From assembly GCF_000153025.1 (NCBI RefSeq), contig NZ_CH672434.1, forward strand, positions 1 through 64,000: a stretch of 64,000 bases of DNA, given 5' to 3'. This stretch comes from Marinomonas sp. MED121. Its GTDB lineage: Bacteria > Pseudomonadota > Gammaproteobacteria > Pseudomonadales > Marinomonadaceae. Positions 1-8,478 of the stretch are shown here, piece after piece. Made by a program: the position numbers and the translations under genes. Below the pieces are notes generated by a model. The model ran no database searches, was not told the origin of the DNA, and was given only the letters and a program-made list of their open reading frames with translations. Each line of letters begins with the position of its first letter. Within the stretch, counting starts at the first letter, position 1.

Positions 1-211
1 AAGCCCATTCTTGCACGTCTGCAACTTTATGGTACAAAGCACTATTGCACTGAGACAGTCGCTTAGCACCTTCTTGCGACATAGATAGGATTTTTTGAGC
101 ATTTATACGTGTTTCTTCACTCACTAAATACTTATGACTGGAGTACAAGCCCACATAAAGCAAACCTTGCAAGACAGTAAATGCAGTTGAACTAACGGAT
201 TTTTCACTCAT
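1..211 (-). CDS. Hypothetical protein, N-terminal 70 residues only
   Basis: An open frame starts with ATG at 209-211 and runs off the left edge of the window. It begins MSEKSVSSTAF and continues through a mildly hydrophobic stretch (TVLQGLLYVGLY) into a polar, helix-prone segment. I recognise no family. It lies 27 bases downstream of the acyltransferase gene on the same strand, so the two are probably co-transcribed. The real length and function cannot be judged from the part shown. Confidence 0.5.
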   Translation of the reverse strand, partial: MSEKSVSSTAFTVLQGLLYVGLYSSHKYLVSEETRINAQKILSMSQEGAKRLSQCNSALYHKVADVQEWA

Positions 212-238
212 TACTTTGACATACCTAAAGCAAACACA

Positions 239-1075
239 TTAATTTTTGGTGTGGGCCTGATCCAATTGCTCAGTCAATTCCATCCCTAGATTACGATATA
301 ATTTTCTAAACCCTACAGGCATACGCTTAGCCATATCAGAAACCTTGCAATAAAATGGCGCTCTCATCCCATGGTATTCTATTTTTGGTCCAATTTGCTG
401 GAGAGAAAATCCAAGCAGGCTCAGCTTTTTAGCTAGCGCTGGTTCCATCATGACAAAAATATGATCGATATTATTCATTCGACAAATATTACCTGCCGAT
501 AAATACAAACCAACAGCAATTAATGGAAAGGTGCGCATCTCTTTTTCTGTAAATCGATTAACATCAATGCCGGTATCTGTTGCTAAACCTTGATATTTAT
601 CGTGTTTTCTTCGTCGAAATCTTGGGTTCACCGCCAAACGAGAGACTTCACCCAATTGATCACGTGGAAAGTCGCTAGGCTTAATATCACACTGCTCTAA
701 TAATTCTTTGCAATGAAGCTCAATCGGCAGTAAATCCGATTCATCTTTTGAATGCACTATACGCACAGTACCAGCGCAGTCTTGGCTTGAAGTATGCTGA
801 ATAAGGCAGTGGTAAGCGTGATGATCCATCTCGTCTTTTTCTGTCTTATCAGTCACCAAAGGGAGGTAATTCATTTCTTCACAATACACTAAATGACGAA
901 GCTGCTGGCTCACCACTAACTCGTCATTATCTTGGACAGCAACTGGGGCTAAGTATTGATTAAAATGTTGTGATAATTGATCCGATTTATAAGCTACGAC
1001 AAGGTGTTTAAAAGGCTCAACTAAAGGTTTCATAAAGGCGTGACGAGCTGCTTTTTTTACCCATTTAATCGTCAT
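239..1075 (-). CDS. PEP-CTERM/exosortase system-associated acyltransferase (FeeM/autoinducer-synthase-like GNAT fold)
   Basis: This 278-residue protein resembles the exosortase-associated acyltransferase family (TIGR03694), related to N-acyl amino acid synthases and acyl-homoserine-lactone synthases. Typical parts are LRHLVYCEEMNYLP near residue 60, the central GTVRIV strand, and EVSRLAVNPRFRRR near residue 145, followed by a C-terminal half with LYLSAGNICRMNNIDHIFVMMEP. The family is thought to transfer an acyl chain from a carrier to a small acceptor; the acceptor here is unknown. No exosortase or PEP-CTERM protein is visible in the window, but the ligase/decarboxylase/ACP genes at 19.7-31.6 kb are of types also found in exosortase-linked loci. 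The gene is followed at 27 bases by another open frame on the same strand. Confidence 0.75.
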   Translation of the reverse strand: MTIKWVKKAARHAFMKPLVEPFKHLVVAYKSDQLSQHFNQYLAPVAVQDNDELVVSQQLRHLVYCEEMNYLPLVTDKTEKDEMDHHAYHCLIQHTSSQDCAGTVRIVHSKDESDLLPIELHCKELLEQCDIKPSDFPRDQLGEVSRLAVNPRFRRRKHDKYQGLATDTGIDVNRFTEKEMRTFPLIAVGLYLSAGNICRMNNIDHIFVMMEPALAKKLSLLGFSLQQIGPKIEYHGMRAPFYCKVSDMAKRMPVGFRKLYRNLGMELTEQLDQAHTKN

Positions 1076-1270
1076 CGTTACTTACAACCTATTCTTATCG
1101 TCTTAATTAGAGAGTTATTATAAAAGAATATATCACACCATATGAATAAGACTCACTTCGATTTGCTGAGTTGTATAAGAAAGAGAGATATAAAAGGCTT
1201 ATTCAAGTAACGACTTACTTTTGGGATTGCTTTTGGGAGAGAGTTACCATTCTTGCCTTTGACTAAACTT

Positions 1271-1393
1271 CTAGCTTAGGTTCGCTTTTTGATCTAATTG
1301 CTCATAAGACAATTGACGACACACATCTAATAATTGCTTATTCATTCGCTGATCATACAGGGCTAACATCCTGAAATTTGAGGATAAATCCAT
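1271..1393 (-). pseudogene. Truncated DinB-family protein remnant (40 codons)
   Basis: A short frame begins at ATG 1391-1393 behind a good ribosome binding site (GGAGAG, 3 bases before ATG) and ends at TAG 1271-1273. The peptide (NFRMLALYDQRMNKQLLDV, then CRQLSYEQL) matches how DinB/YfiT-type four-helix proteins start, with the usual R-M-LALYNxxMN pattern. A normal member has about 150-170 residues, so nearly all of the gene, including the metal-binding histidines, is gone. The rest of 1076-1489 shows nothing else that I recognise. I treat this as a decayed gene, although the short frame could still be translated. Confidence 0.55.
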
Positions 1394-1489
1394 TTGCTCT
1401 CCTAAGCATTCAACACTTTATCAAAACAGCCATTTTAAAATACACTCAACACTTTCATGCTCACCTTAATAAATATGTCTAACACTTAG

Positions 1490-1987
1490 TTATATATTTT
1501 TTGCAATACGTGCCATATGGTAAACATTGACATACTCACCAAACCTAAAGGCATAGTCTTTTGACTCACCTTCGATTTCAAAACCAAATTTTTGATACAA
1601 GTTAATCCCGCGCTCATTATCAACAAACACGGTGAGTTCCAACCGTCTTAAATTGAGCCATTTGTCTGATAAATCGATTATTGCTGCTAACAGAGCACTA
1701 CCGACACCTTTTCCCTGAACATTATCCTTAACCCCCATACCAAAAGAGCCAACGTGTCGACGTCTTGGGTTAGTACATACCTCAAAACCTAAAGCGCCGA
1801 CAATGACACCATCTAATAAGGCCACATACACATAAACATTGTCTGGTAGATTTGAAGTACGCTTTTCCCATAACGCCAGTGAAGGATGAGGAAGCTGCAG
1901 TGTTTCTTTATAGGCATTCTCACACTCATAGATTTCTTTTATTGCCCTAGCATCCGAAGGCTCAGCCCTTCTTATTTTAACGTCCAT
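1490..1987 (-). CDS. yhhY: GNAT N-acetyltransferase, YhhY/AaaT-like
   Basis: The 165-residue protein aligns from memory along its whole length with E. coli YhhY (AaaT), an amino-acid N-acetyltransferase. Shared landmarks are IRRAEPSDARAI at the N-terminus, TLQLPHPS near residue 31, NPRRRHVGSFGMGV near 70, the acetyl-CoA loop QGKGVGSALL near 92, and RLELTVFVDNERGINLYQKFGFEIEG near 117. It would acetylate the alpha-amino group of certain free amino acids or a toxic analogue. It stands alone on the minus strand with about 245 bases to the next gene remnant. Assignment to the subfamily is good; the substrate in this organism is an inference. Confidence 0.8.
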   Translation of the reverse strand: MDVKIRRAEPSDARAIKEIYECENAYKETLQLPHPSLALWEKRTSNLPDNVYVYVALLDGVIVGALGFEVCTNPRRRHVGSFGMGVKDNVQGKGVGSALLAAIIDLSDKWLNLRRLELTVFVDNERGINLYQKFGFEIEGESKDYAFRFGEYVNVYHMARIAKNI

Positions 1988-2099
1988 ATTTGAAATTCCA
2001 TTTAAATGTATAAAGTTTAATCAGTCACCTGTTCCCGATTTAAATCAAGACAGTATTTCGAAAGGATAAACATTCCTTTTCTAAAAATTCACAAAAAAA

Positions 2100-2240
2100 T
2101 TAACATGCTTATCTTATAAATGACCTTATTAATGACCTTAATAAGGACCTTTTGTTGTGGGGCTCTAAACGTAGCGAGGAACAAGCGAAGTAAAACCGTT
2201 CCAACACAGCAGGAGCCGACAGCAACTGATTGTTATATTT
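2100..2240 (-). other. Possible degenerate integron attC-like site
   Basis: Read on the minus strand, the acetyltransferase remnant ends in TAA embedded in TATAACAATCAG, the way many integron cassette genes end in the outer core of attC. It is followed by an imperfect stem (GTTGCTGTCGGCTC pairing with GAGCCCCACAAC) enclosing an inner stem (GGAAC with GTTCC) and a TTCGC-rich loop. I could not find a clean GTTRRRY core at the far end, so this may be only a terminator-like hairpin. Similar partial signals occur at about 4.35-4.46 kb and 3.69-3.78 kb (repeated at 8.5-8.6 kb). Confidence 0.25.
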
Positions 2241-3109
2241 CACTATACTCAGATCTAATTAACCCAAAGCATTTAAGATCGTGAAACTGATTTTTCCAGT
2301 AACCACTTTGACGCCTTAGACCTTCTTCTTTGAAACCCACTTTTAAAAGGAGCGACTCAGAAGCAGAGTTACCTGGAACAGTATCTCCTTGAATACGATT
2401 AAGGAACCTGCGAATAAGTCCTCCCGCCTCAGCGTGTGGATAAAAGCAACTAGATTTATGGCGAGGGGCGCAACTTAATAGTTATTCTATTGATAAGGTC
2501 CTCAACCTAAAGATAGGGCTTTTAGACCACGCCCTTCGGGTCTTTGAAGAATACCTAAGCGGCATTTCAGAAAAAATGTCACTCTTCGTTGTCCCTTCTT
2601 GAAAGGTACCTACAATGACTTTCTATTAATAAACGCAAAGTGACGCTTTGTTTGACACTTTTTCCCTATCTACCTTAAAAGAGTAGACTGAGAAGAGGTG
2701 ACTTATTCGCAGGTTCCTGAAGCTTACCGCAAGATAATTCGCCTATAAATGCAGCTTTCACTATTCGATGAACAGCTTCAGTGGTAAATCCGTTACCCCA
2801 ATACTTGGGTAATAAATCATAACCAAGTGTGGCATTTTTCATTTTAGGACTCCAAGTATTAAAGCCACACGTACCTATAAATTCATTTGTTTCTTTTAAA
2901 CGGATAGCCCAACGAATACGAGAGCTACCTTTAAAGCGAGCGTTAAAGAATGCTATTAAGTTAATCGCTTGTGACAGCTCAGTGAAAGCGTCCAAATCAT
3001 AATATTCGACAACTGAATTGTCCGAGAATAACTCAAATAAGCTAGTTGAGTCGTCTTTAGATAATGCATCTAACTTTAAGCGATTTGTCTCTAAAACGGG
3101 AAATGACAA
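2233..3109 (-). pseudogene. RimJ/RimL-type GNAT acetyltransferase interrupted by a MITE
   Basis: The gene most likely starts at TTG 3107-3109, behind AAGGAGG at 7 bases, rather than at the upstream ATG at 3172. The N-terminal part (FPVLETNRLKL, IGTCGFNTW, LLPKYWGNGFTTEAV) is a standard ribosomal-protein-type acetyltransferase. After GELSCGK the frame runs into inserted DNA (2403-2717). Beyond the insert the frame resumes with RIQGDTVPGNSAS and GFKEEGLRRQSGYWK and stops at 2233-2235. Removing the insert and one TTAA restores an uninterrupted 185-residue protein (GKLNRIQGD at the junction). The MITE therefore inactivated a previously good gene. A second, truncated copy lies at 7688-8011. Confidence 0.8.
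2399..2721. mobile_element. MITE copy 1 (IS5-like ends), inserted in an acetyltransferase gene
   Basis: The element spans 2403-2717 (315 bp) and carries inverted ends GGAACCTGCGAATAAGTC and GACTTATTCGCAGGTTCC. It is flanked by TTAA on the left (2399-2402) and TGAA on the right (2718-2721), best explained as a 4-bp TTAA target duplication with one later change. The ends resemble the IS5 inverted repeat, and IS5 targets YTAR, so I infer a non-autonomous IS5-family element. It has no coding capacity. Compared with copies 2 and 5 (263 bp) it carries about 52 extra internal bases. Confidence 0.85.
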
Positions 3110-3162
3110 GCTGAATCCTCCTTGAAGTATTACGCCGCGATAAAGAGCGCAATTGGCACGCC

Positions 3163-3226
3163 CTATGAGCATGCCTGTCCTATTTAAATGTTTACTATGA
3201 GCATGCCTGTCCTATTTAAATGTTTA
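3163..3226. repeat. Two tandem copies of a 32-bp unit
   Basis: The unit begins CTATGAGCATGCCTGTCC and is repeated exactly at 3163-3194 and 3195-3226, directly upstream of the interrupted acetyltransferase. Its core (GCCTGTCCTATTTAA) recurs at about 3826, 8078 and 8622, always at a boundary between unlike genes. I take it as the end of a RAYT-type mobile sequence or a rearrangement hot spot. Confidence 0.8.
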
Positions 3227-3329
3227 TTCTCATTAAGCTTACCTTTGACTGTAACGCTCGTAGAAAGCGAGGAACTTATTGCCATCGCGTTTACTACGAT
3301 TTTTAAATTTTTTGAGTAATAAATTCACG

Positions 3330-3668
3330 CTAATTTTGAAGCCACATACTCGCCAACTGATTTGCAGAATCAATTACTGCCCCTTGATTTATATTTATAC
3401 CTATATCAACTTTCTGTGCATAAGCTGATAGAGCCATAGACAAGAAAGCATTGTAAGTTGAACTTCCCTCATTAACGTAGACATATCTGTAACCCGAACA
3501 TTCTGAAGATAATAAGATCACCAGTTTGTTTTCCAATACAAAGTCATCAACCCTATCACCTTGTATAACGATTCGCTCTATACCTAAATTGCTGCATTGA
3601 ACCACACCAGCGTAAACATTAGTGCTTAACGCAAACAAAGCTGCCAAAAAAATTATTGCTCTTTTCAA
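3330..3668 (-). CDS. Small secreted protein of unknown function (copy 1 of 2)
   Basis: The 112-residue protein has a clear signal peptide (MKRAIIFLAALFALSTNVYA, cleavage after YA) and a mature part with two cysteines (near residues 25 and 57) that could form one disulfide. The segment AFLSMALSAYAQ before a final amphipathic stretch resembles small periplasmic proteins often carried on integron cassettes in marine Vibrionaceae and relatives. Function is unknown. A copy with identical protein sequence lies at 8140-8478; the few nucleotide differences I noticed are silent, so the duplication is recent. It is preceded on its strand by GTTAGAT, which fits an integron R' core. Confidence 0.75.
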   Translation of the reverse strand: MKRAIIFLAALFALSTNVYAGVVQCSNLGIERIVIQGDRVDDFVLENKLVILLSSECSGYRYVYVNEGSSTYNAFLSMALSAYAQKVDIGININQGAVIDSANQLASMWLQN

Positions 3669-3858
3669 TTTACTATCCTCTATGATTCTTTTAAATCTAA
3701 CACCGCAATATGGGGCGTATTAAAGCTTGTCAAAAATGAGCGAAGAATGATCGTCAGTCAAGCTTTAGACACCCAATTTATAACTACCTTATTATGTAGC
3801 CAAATTTACATGCCCAAATTTACATGCCTGTCCTATTTAATACCTTTTTATAAGGTGC

Positions 3859-4326
3859 TTAGCTTCGTAATGTTGCTTTAATTCTGTTTGGGTTCTCTAT
3901 ACAAGAAAATACATCCATAATTGACTTACAAACAAAATCTGAAGCAATTAAAGCCTCTATACTAGTCCCTTCATCCTGTAATACTGAAATACCTAATATG
4001 CAATCTTTGAGAACGATACGATCATTAAAGCCATTCCCAACACAAATAGTTTGCTCTTGACCTAAAGAAGTAAGCACATCTAATTTACTATTAAACTCTT
4101 TTGAATTAGATAGGTTAACAATCCTGCAATTTACACCTTTTAATTCTTGTTCTGCGGTTTCATATGTATCAGCAGTTACAACAACAAAATTCAATAATTT
4201 AGACAGTTTATTAATTCTATCTGCAACACCTTCTATTAACTCACCATCGACTGCAATTGTCCCATTAAAATCCAAGATAACATTTTCAATTTTAACATTA
4301 CCTTTTCCTGGTATATTCAATAACAA
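3859..4326 (-). CDS. HAD-superfamily phosphatase-like protein (soluble P-type-ATPase-like)
   Basis: The 155-residue protein has the HAD signature: motif I DFNGTIAVDG (about residue 19), motif II VVVTADT (about 48) and motif IV VGNGFNDRIVL (about 96). It lacks a cap domain and matches the short soluble P-type-ATPase-like group (COG4087), whose substrates are unknown. The second motif I aspartate is replaced by Asn (DFNGT), which would weaken classical phosphatase chemistry. It sits alone between the small secreted gene and RAYT debris. It is the only gene here missing from the duplicated block at 7.7-8.6 kb. Confidence 0.75.
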   Translation of the reverse strand: MLLNIPGKGNVKIENVILDFNGTIAVDGELIEGVADRINKLSKLLNFVVVTADTYETAEQELKGVNCRIVNLSNSKEFNSKLDVLTSLGQEQTICVGNGFNDRIVLKDCILGISVLQDEGTSIEALIASDFVCKSIMDVFSCIENPNRIKATLRS

Positions 4327-4912
4327 AATGAAAGCTCCATTCTAAAAACACTTTATATTGCCCTGTTAATGGGCCGAATCAAGTGGGCTAGAATAAGCGA
4401 CGAAAGAGCAAAAGCCAACTTTATTTTGCCCTTGATAATAGCTTGTTAGCTAACCTAAATTAAGGTGATCTTTTTATTAAGATCTTTTTATTAAGACAGG
4501 CATTTTAAAAGTGTCGAGAAACACAGTGATAGTAAGGACTTATCTAGAAAAGAGTTGAAGACTTAATAGAGATTTACAGTTAACTAAACCAGTGTTTTTT
4601 ATCAAGACACCCATTCTTGTTTTTTATCAAAACACCCATTCTAAAAGAGAACAAACAGTGTTTTTTATCAAGACACCCATTCTTGTTTTTTATCAAAACA
4701 CCCATTCTAAAAGAGAACAAACAGAACATCACCTGAATACCATTCTCTTCGTACTTTTTAATGCTTTATGATTGATAAACACAGAGCTTTCTAAAATTAA
4801 TGGCTAACTGCAAAATGTTCTATGAAGATTTTCATATTTTAGATAACAGAATTCCTCGCGATCACGATATGATAGGTTTTATAAATTCGAACGTTTGGAA
4901 ATAGACTAAGTC
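4327..4912. repeat. RAYT debris: decayed 5' fragment and a 66-bp tandem duplication
   Basis: About 4517-4590 retains a diverged copy of the start of the neighbouring RAYT gene (compare GAAACACAGTGATA and TGAAGACT with 5826-5860). Positions 4591-4656 and 4657-4722 are two identical 66-bp units, each carrying two copies of the ACACCCATTCT end sequence. From 4723 to 4912 the sequence is the same as that downstream of the second RAYT (6367-6555), so it belongs to the element. On the minus strand about 4350-4460 also shows an attC-like pattern (TAACAAGC ... TTAACAGGGC). Confidence 0.7.
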
Positions 4913-5967
4913 TTAAGAAAGAAGTCGCTTACAAGCGGCTAATCCCGATCGTCGTTGTAATTCAGTGTGTTCGCAATACTCAGCTAAATAAGCTTCTGAA
5001 CCAACAGCTGTTTTAAAGTGTTTCTCAAAGCCAGTTGTGACTTCTATCCATTGCTCTGGTGTGAGGTTAATTCGCTGAAGTATTGGAGCGAGTGAGATAT
5101 CAATATTCCCTCTCTTACCTTCCTTAATAACTCTTCCAGTAAGATCAATCAACTCTAGATAATCTGTGAGTTTGAAAGGCAAACCTTCTGGCTGATCTTC
5201 TCTCTCATAGCCAATAAAGGGAAATAAAGTTTTGGGTTGAGTTTGATTCGCTTTGGCAACTTCAATCCGAGTTTTGATACTTGTATGCTTTGAGGTTTCT
5301 GGCGTTACTTCCATCTTTGCACGAACGGGGTTTAAGTCGACGTAAGCCATGCATGAAACTAAAGCAGCCTCGTCTAGCAAAGCCTGGGACTTAAACCGCC
5401 CTTCCCAGAATCTGCCGGTGCATTTATCCTCGTTGTTTGCCATTCTAGCAATCGGTTCATTAAGCTCTCGCATAAACCAACTTATGTCACAAAGACGCTC
5501 ACGGTACTTCTCACAACTCTCATACACAGATGCAAGCTCAAACTCTGCCATCACACTGTTTTCTAAATACTTTTCTGTGAACTGGGTACCTTTATGCAGA
5601 CTATGCCAACGTTCAAGTACTTGTTTCACATCCCAATTTAGCGCCTCATCTTCATTCACATGAAGTACGAGGTGTGTGTGATTGCTCATTACTGCATAAG
5701 CACAGACATCTATCGCAAAGACAGCAGCTAGAGACAATACTTTATCTTCTATCCAGCCTCGTCTGTGTTCATAGCTTTGACCTGTTAACTCATCTTGGCC
5801 ACAGAGAAAAGCACGTCTCACACAACGGGAAACACAGTGATAATAAGGTGTATCTTGAAGACTAACTAAAGATTTACGTGGTTTAGGCATATTAGATTCC
5901 TCATCCTTGAGTGAATCCAATAAAGCTAGATCATGGTTAAATAACAATCAAATTAGAGTGGGTGTCT
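4696..5967 (-). mobile_element. IS200/RAYT-type element, copy 1 (intact transposase)
   Basis: The RAYT gene lies between imperfect inverted ends: AAACACCCATTCTAA at 4696-4710 and TTAGAGTGGGTGTCT at 5953-5967. The same pair brackets copy 2 (6342-7685), where the left end is AGACACCCATTCTAA. The shared flanks in both copies define the mobile unit as about 1.3 kb. Exact tips cannot be set, because single-strand transposition of this family leaves no target duplication. Confidence 0.65.
4913..5890 (-). CDS. REP-associated tyrosine transposase (RAYT, Y1 HUH family)
   Basis: The protein starts best at ATG 5888-5890 (MPKPRKSL), behind GAGG at 8 bases, giving 325 residues; an in-frame ATG at 5947 would add 19. 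It has the family landmarks [16 protein letters not shown] at the start, the HUH-type metal site MSNHTHLVLH (near residue 69), GRFWEGRFKSQAL, and the presumed catalytic tyrosine in CMAYVDLNPVRAKM. It also carries a C-terminal domain of about 130 residues typical of this larger RAYT group. RAYTs nick single-stranded DNA at hairpin ends and spread REP-like sequences. No disruption is visible, so it may be active. A broken sister copy lies 0.7 kb away. Confidence 0.88.
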   Translation of the reverse strand: MPKPRKSLVSLQDTPYYHCVSRCVRRAFLCGQDELTGQSYEHRRGWIEDKVLSLAAVFAIDVCAYAVMSNHTHLVLHVNEDEALNWDVKQVLERWHSLHKGTQFTEKYLENSVMAEFELASVYESCEKYRERLCDISWFMRELNEPIARMANNEDKCTGRFWEGRFKSQALLDEAALVSCMAYVDLNPVRAKMEVTPETSKHTSIKTRIEVAKANQTQPKTLFPFIGYEREDQPEGLPFKLTDYLELIDLTGRVIKEGKRGNIDISLAPILQRINLTPEQWIEVTTGFEKHFKTAVGSEAYLAEYCEHTELQRRSGLAACKRLLS

Positions 5968-5971
5968 TATT

Positions 5972-6341
5972 AGTGATGTTAACTCATCTTGGCCACAGAG
6001 AAAAGCACGTCTAACACAACGGGAAACACAGTGATAATAAGGTGTATCTTGAAGACTAACTAAAGATTTACGTGGTTTAGGCATATTAAATCCCTCATCC
6101 TTGAGTGAATTCAATAAAACTAGATGATGGTTAAATAACAGTCAAATTAGAGTGGGTGTCTTGATAAAATATTATGGTTAAATAACAGTCAAATTAGAGT
6201 GGGTGTCTCGATAAAATACTCAATTAGGGACTTGCGTGGTTTAGGCATATTAAATCCCTCATCCTTGAGTGAATTCAATAAAACTAGATGATGGTTAAAT
6301 AACAGTCAAATTAGAGTGGGTGTCTCGATAAAATATGATCA
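5972..6341. repeat. Cluster of solo RAYT right-end fragments
   Basis: Between the two RAYT elements lie at least three partial copies of the transposase 5' end plus its right terminus. TTAGAGTGGGTGTC occurs at 6147-6160, 6194-6207 and 6311-6324, in addition to the complete elements' ends at 5953 and 7671. The first fragment (about 5980-6160) covers the first 40 or so RAYT codons; the others cover only the first 10-15 codons or the bare end. Each is followed by TTGATAAAATA or CTCGATAAAATA. The pattern looks like repeated one-ended or aborted transposition, or slippage between ends. Confidence 0.75.
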
Positions 6342-6559
6342 AGACACCCATTCTAAAAGAGAACAAACAGAACATCACCTGAATACCATTCTCTTCGTAC
6401 TTTTTAATGCTTTATGATTGATAAACACAGAGCTTTCTAAAAATTAATGGCTAACTGAAAAGTGTTCTATGAAGATTTTCATATTTTAGATAACAGAATT
6501 CCTCGCGATCACGATATGATAGGTTTTATAAAGTCGAACTTCTGGGAATAGGCTAAGTC

Positions 6560-7608
6560 TTAAGAAAGAAGTCGCTTACAAGCCGCTAATCCCGATCGTC
6601 GTTGCAACTGCGTATGTTCACAATACTCAGCTAAATAAGCTTCTGAACCAACAGCTGCTTTAAAGTGCTTTTCAAAACCAGTGCTCACTTCTAACCATTG
6701 CTCTGAGGTAAGATTGATACGTTGAAGAATGGGGGCTAGCGATATATCCAATGAACCTCTTTTATCTTCCCTAACCACTCTTCCAGTTAGATCAATCAAT
6801 TCTAGATAATCTGCTAGTTTGAAAGGCAAACCTTCTGGCTGATCTTCCCTTTCATAGCCAATAAAGGGAAATAAAGTTTTGGGTTGAGTTTGATTCGCTT
6901 TGGCAACTTCAATCCGAGTTTTGATACTTGTATGCTTTGAGGTTTCTGGTGTTACTTCCATCTTGGCACGAACGGGGTTTAAGTCGACGTAAGCCATGCA
7001 TGAAATTAAAGCAGCCTCGTCTAGCAAAGCCTGGGATTTAAACCGCCCTCCCACAAATTTTTAGGGAAAAGATTTGAATGCCTTTAGGCAGCCCGAAGGG
7101 TGAGCACCATGGATGGATGCGAATAAAATCTGCCGGTGCATTTATCCTCGTTGTTTGCCATTCTAGCGATGGGTTCATTAAGCTCTCGCATAAACCAACT
7201 TATGTCACAAAGACGGTCACGGTACTTCTCACAACTCTCATAGACAGATGCAAGCTCAAACTCTGCCATCACTTTGTTTTCTAAATACTTTTCTGTGAGC
7301 TGGGTACCTTTATGCAGACTATGCCAACGTTCAAGTACTTGTTTCACATCCCAATTTAGCGCCTCACCTTCATTCACATGAAGTACGAGGTGTGTATGAT
7401 TGCTCATTACTGCATAAGCACAGACATCTATCGCAAAGACAGCAGCTAGAGACAATACTTTATCTTCTATCCAGCCTCGTCTGTGTTCATAGCTTTGACC
7501 TGTTAACTCATCTTGGCCACAGAGAAAAGCACGTCTCACACAACGGGAAACACAGTGATAATAAGGTGTATCTTGAAGACTAACTAAAGATTTACGTGGT
7601 TTAGGCAT
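6560..7608 (-). pseudogene. RAYT transposase copy 2, broken by an insertion of about 80 bp
   Basis: This copy is nearly identical to the intact RAYT. The N-terminal half (start at 7606-7608) reads to CTGRF and then goes off into inserted sequence. The C-terminal half resumes at GRFKSQALLDEAAL and ends at 6560. The insert (about 7052-7129) changes the frame and introduces stops, so no full transposase can be made. Differences from copy 1 are scattered and include a synonymous-rich stretch (6600-6800), which suggests some divergence before or after duplication. Confidence 0.85.
7052..7129. repeat. Small palindromic insertion inside the RAYT pseudogene
   Basis: Comparison with copy 1 (CCGCCCTTCCCAGAATCTGCC near 5398-5415) shows about 78 extra bases here. 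The insert contains a short hairpin (GCCCGAAGGG) and the sequence GAGCACCATGGATGGATG, of a type I remember as a dispersed short repeat in marine Gammaproteobacteria. It has no coding capacity. The edges are uncertain by a few bases. Confidence 0.6.
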
Positions 7609-7687
7609 ATTAGATTCCTCATCCTTGAGTGAATCCAATAAAGCTAGATCATGGTTAAATAACAATCAAATTAGAGTGGGTGTCCTA

Positions 7688-8011
7688 TCAGTGAGTACCC
7701 CAATACTTGGGTAATAAATCATAACCAAGTGTGGCATTTTTCATTTTAGGACTCCAAGTATTAAAGCCACACGTACCTATAAATTCATTTGTTTCTTTTA
7801 AACGGATAGCCCAACGAATACCAGAGCTCTCTTTAAAGCGAGCGTTAAAGAATGCTATTAAGTTAATCGCTTGTGACAGCTCAGTGAATGCGTTCAAATC
7901 ATAATATTCGACAACTGAATTGTCCGAGAACAACTCAAATAAGCTAGTTGAGTCGTCTTTAGATAATGCATCTAACTTTAAGCGATTTGTCTCTAAAACG
8001 GGAAATGACAA
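7688..8011 (-). pseudogene. Truncated duplicate of the GNAT acetyltransferase
   Basis: Using the same TTG start as the first copy (8009-8011), this fragment encodes the N-terminal 105 or so residues up to LLPKYWG and then meets RAYT-element DNA and a stop. It differs from the copy at 2.7-3.1 kb by a few residues (for example DLNAF against DLDAF and KESSGIR against KGSSRIR). It lacks the acetyl-CoA-binding loop and the whole C-terminal half, so it is inactive. It begins exactly where the right end of RAYT copy 2 stops. Confidence 0.8.
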
Positions 8012-8139
8012 GCTGAATCCTCCTTGAAGTAATACGCCGCGATAAAGGGCGCAATTGGCATGCCCTATGAGCATGCCTGCCCTATTTAAATGTTATGTGT
8101 TTACTACGATTGTTAAGTTTTTTGAGTAATAAATTCACG

Positions 8140-8478
8140 CTAATTTTGAAGCCACATACTCGCCAACTGATTTGCAGAATCAATTACTGCCCCTTGATTT
8201 ATATTTATACCTATATCAACTTTCTGTGCATAAGCTGATAGAGCCATAGACAAGAAGGCATTGTAGGTTGAACTTCCCTCATTAACGTAGACATATCTGT
8301 AACCCGAACATTCTGAAGATAATAAGATCACCAGTTTGTTTTCCAATACAAAGTCATCAACCCTATCACCTTGTATAACGATTCGCTCTATACCTAAATT
8401 GCTGCATTGAACCACACCAGCGTAAACATTAGTGCTTAACGCAAACAAAGCTGCCAAAAAAATTATTGCTCTTTTCAA
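8140..8478 (-). CDS. Small secreted protein of unknown function (copy 2 of 2)
   Basis: The encoded 112-residue preprotein is identical to that at 3330-3668, including the signal peptide and both cysteines. Identity extends upstream through about 8640 (matching 3669-3840), covering the promoter region and the GTTAGAT core. The duplicated block is therefore about 0.95 kb and includes the neighbouring acetyltransferase fragment. Two intact copies may raise dosage. Function is unknown. Confidence 0.75.
   Translation of the reverse strand: MKRAIIFLAALFALSTNVYAGVVQCSNLGIERIVIQGDRVDDFVLENKLVILLSSECSGYRYVYVNEGSSTYNAFLSMALSAYAQKVDIGININQGAVIDSANQLASMWLQN

Noticed and set aside
2675-3172. 165-residue acetyltransferase read straight through as an intact gene
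   Set aside because: Its last 15 or so residues are encoded by the MITE, its ATG lacks a ribosome binding site while a TTG downstream has one, and the true C-terminus lies beyond the element.
5349-5865. Open frames on the plus strand inside the RAYT gene
   Set aside because: They are antisense shadows of a well-supported transposase and show no family features or ribosome binding sites.
4591-6330. CRISPR array
   Set aside because: The repeats are tandem or transposon-end copies of uneven length with no regular spacers, and no cas genes are present.
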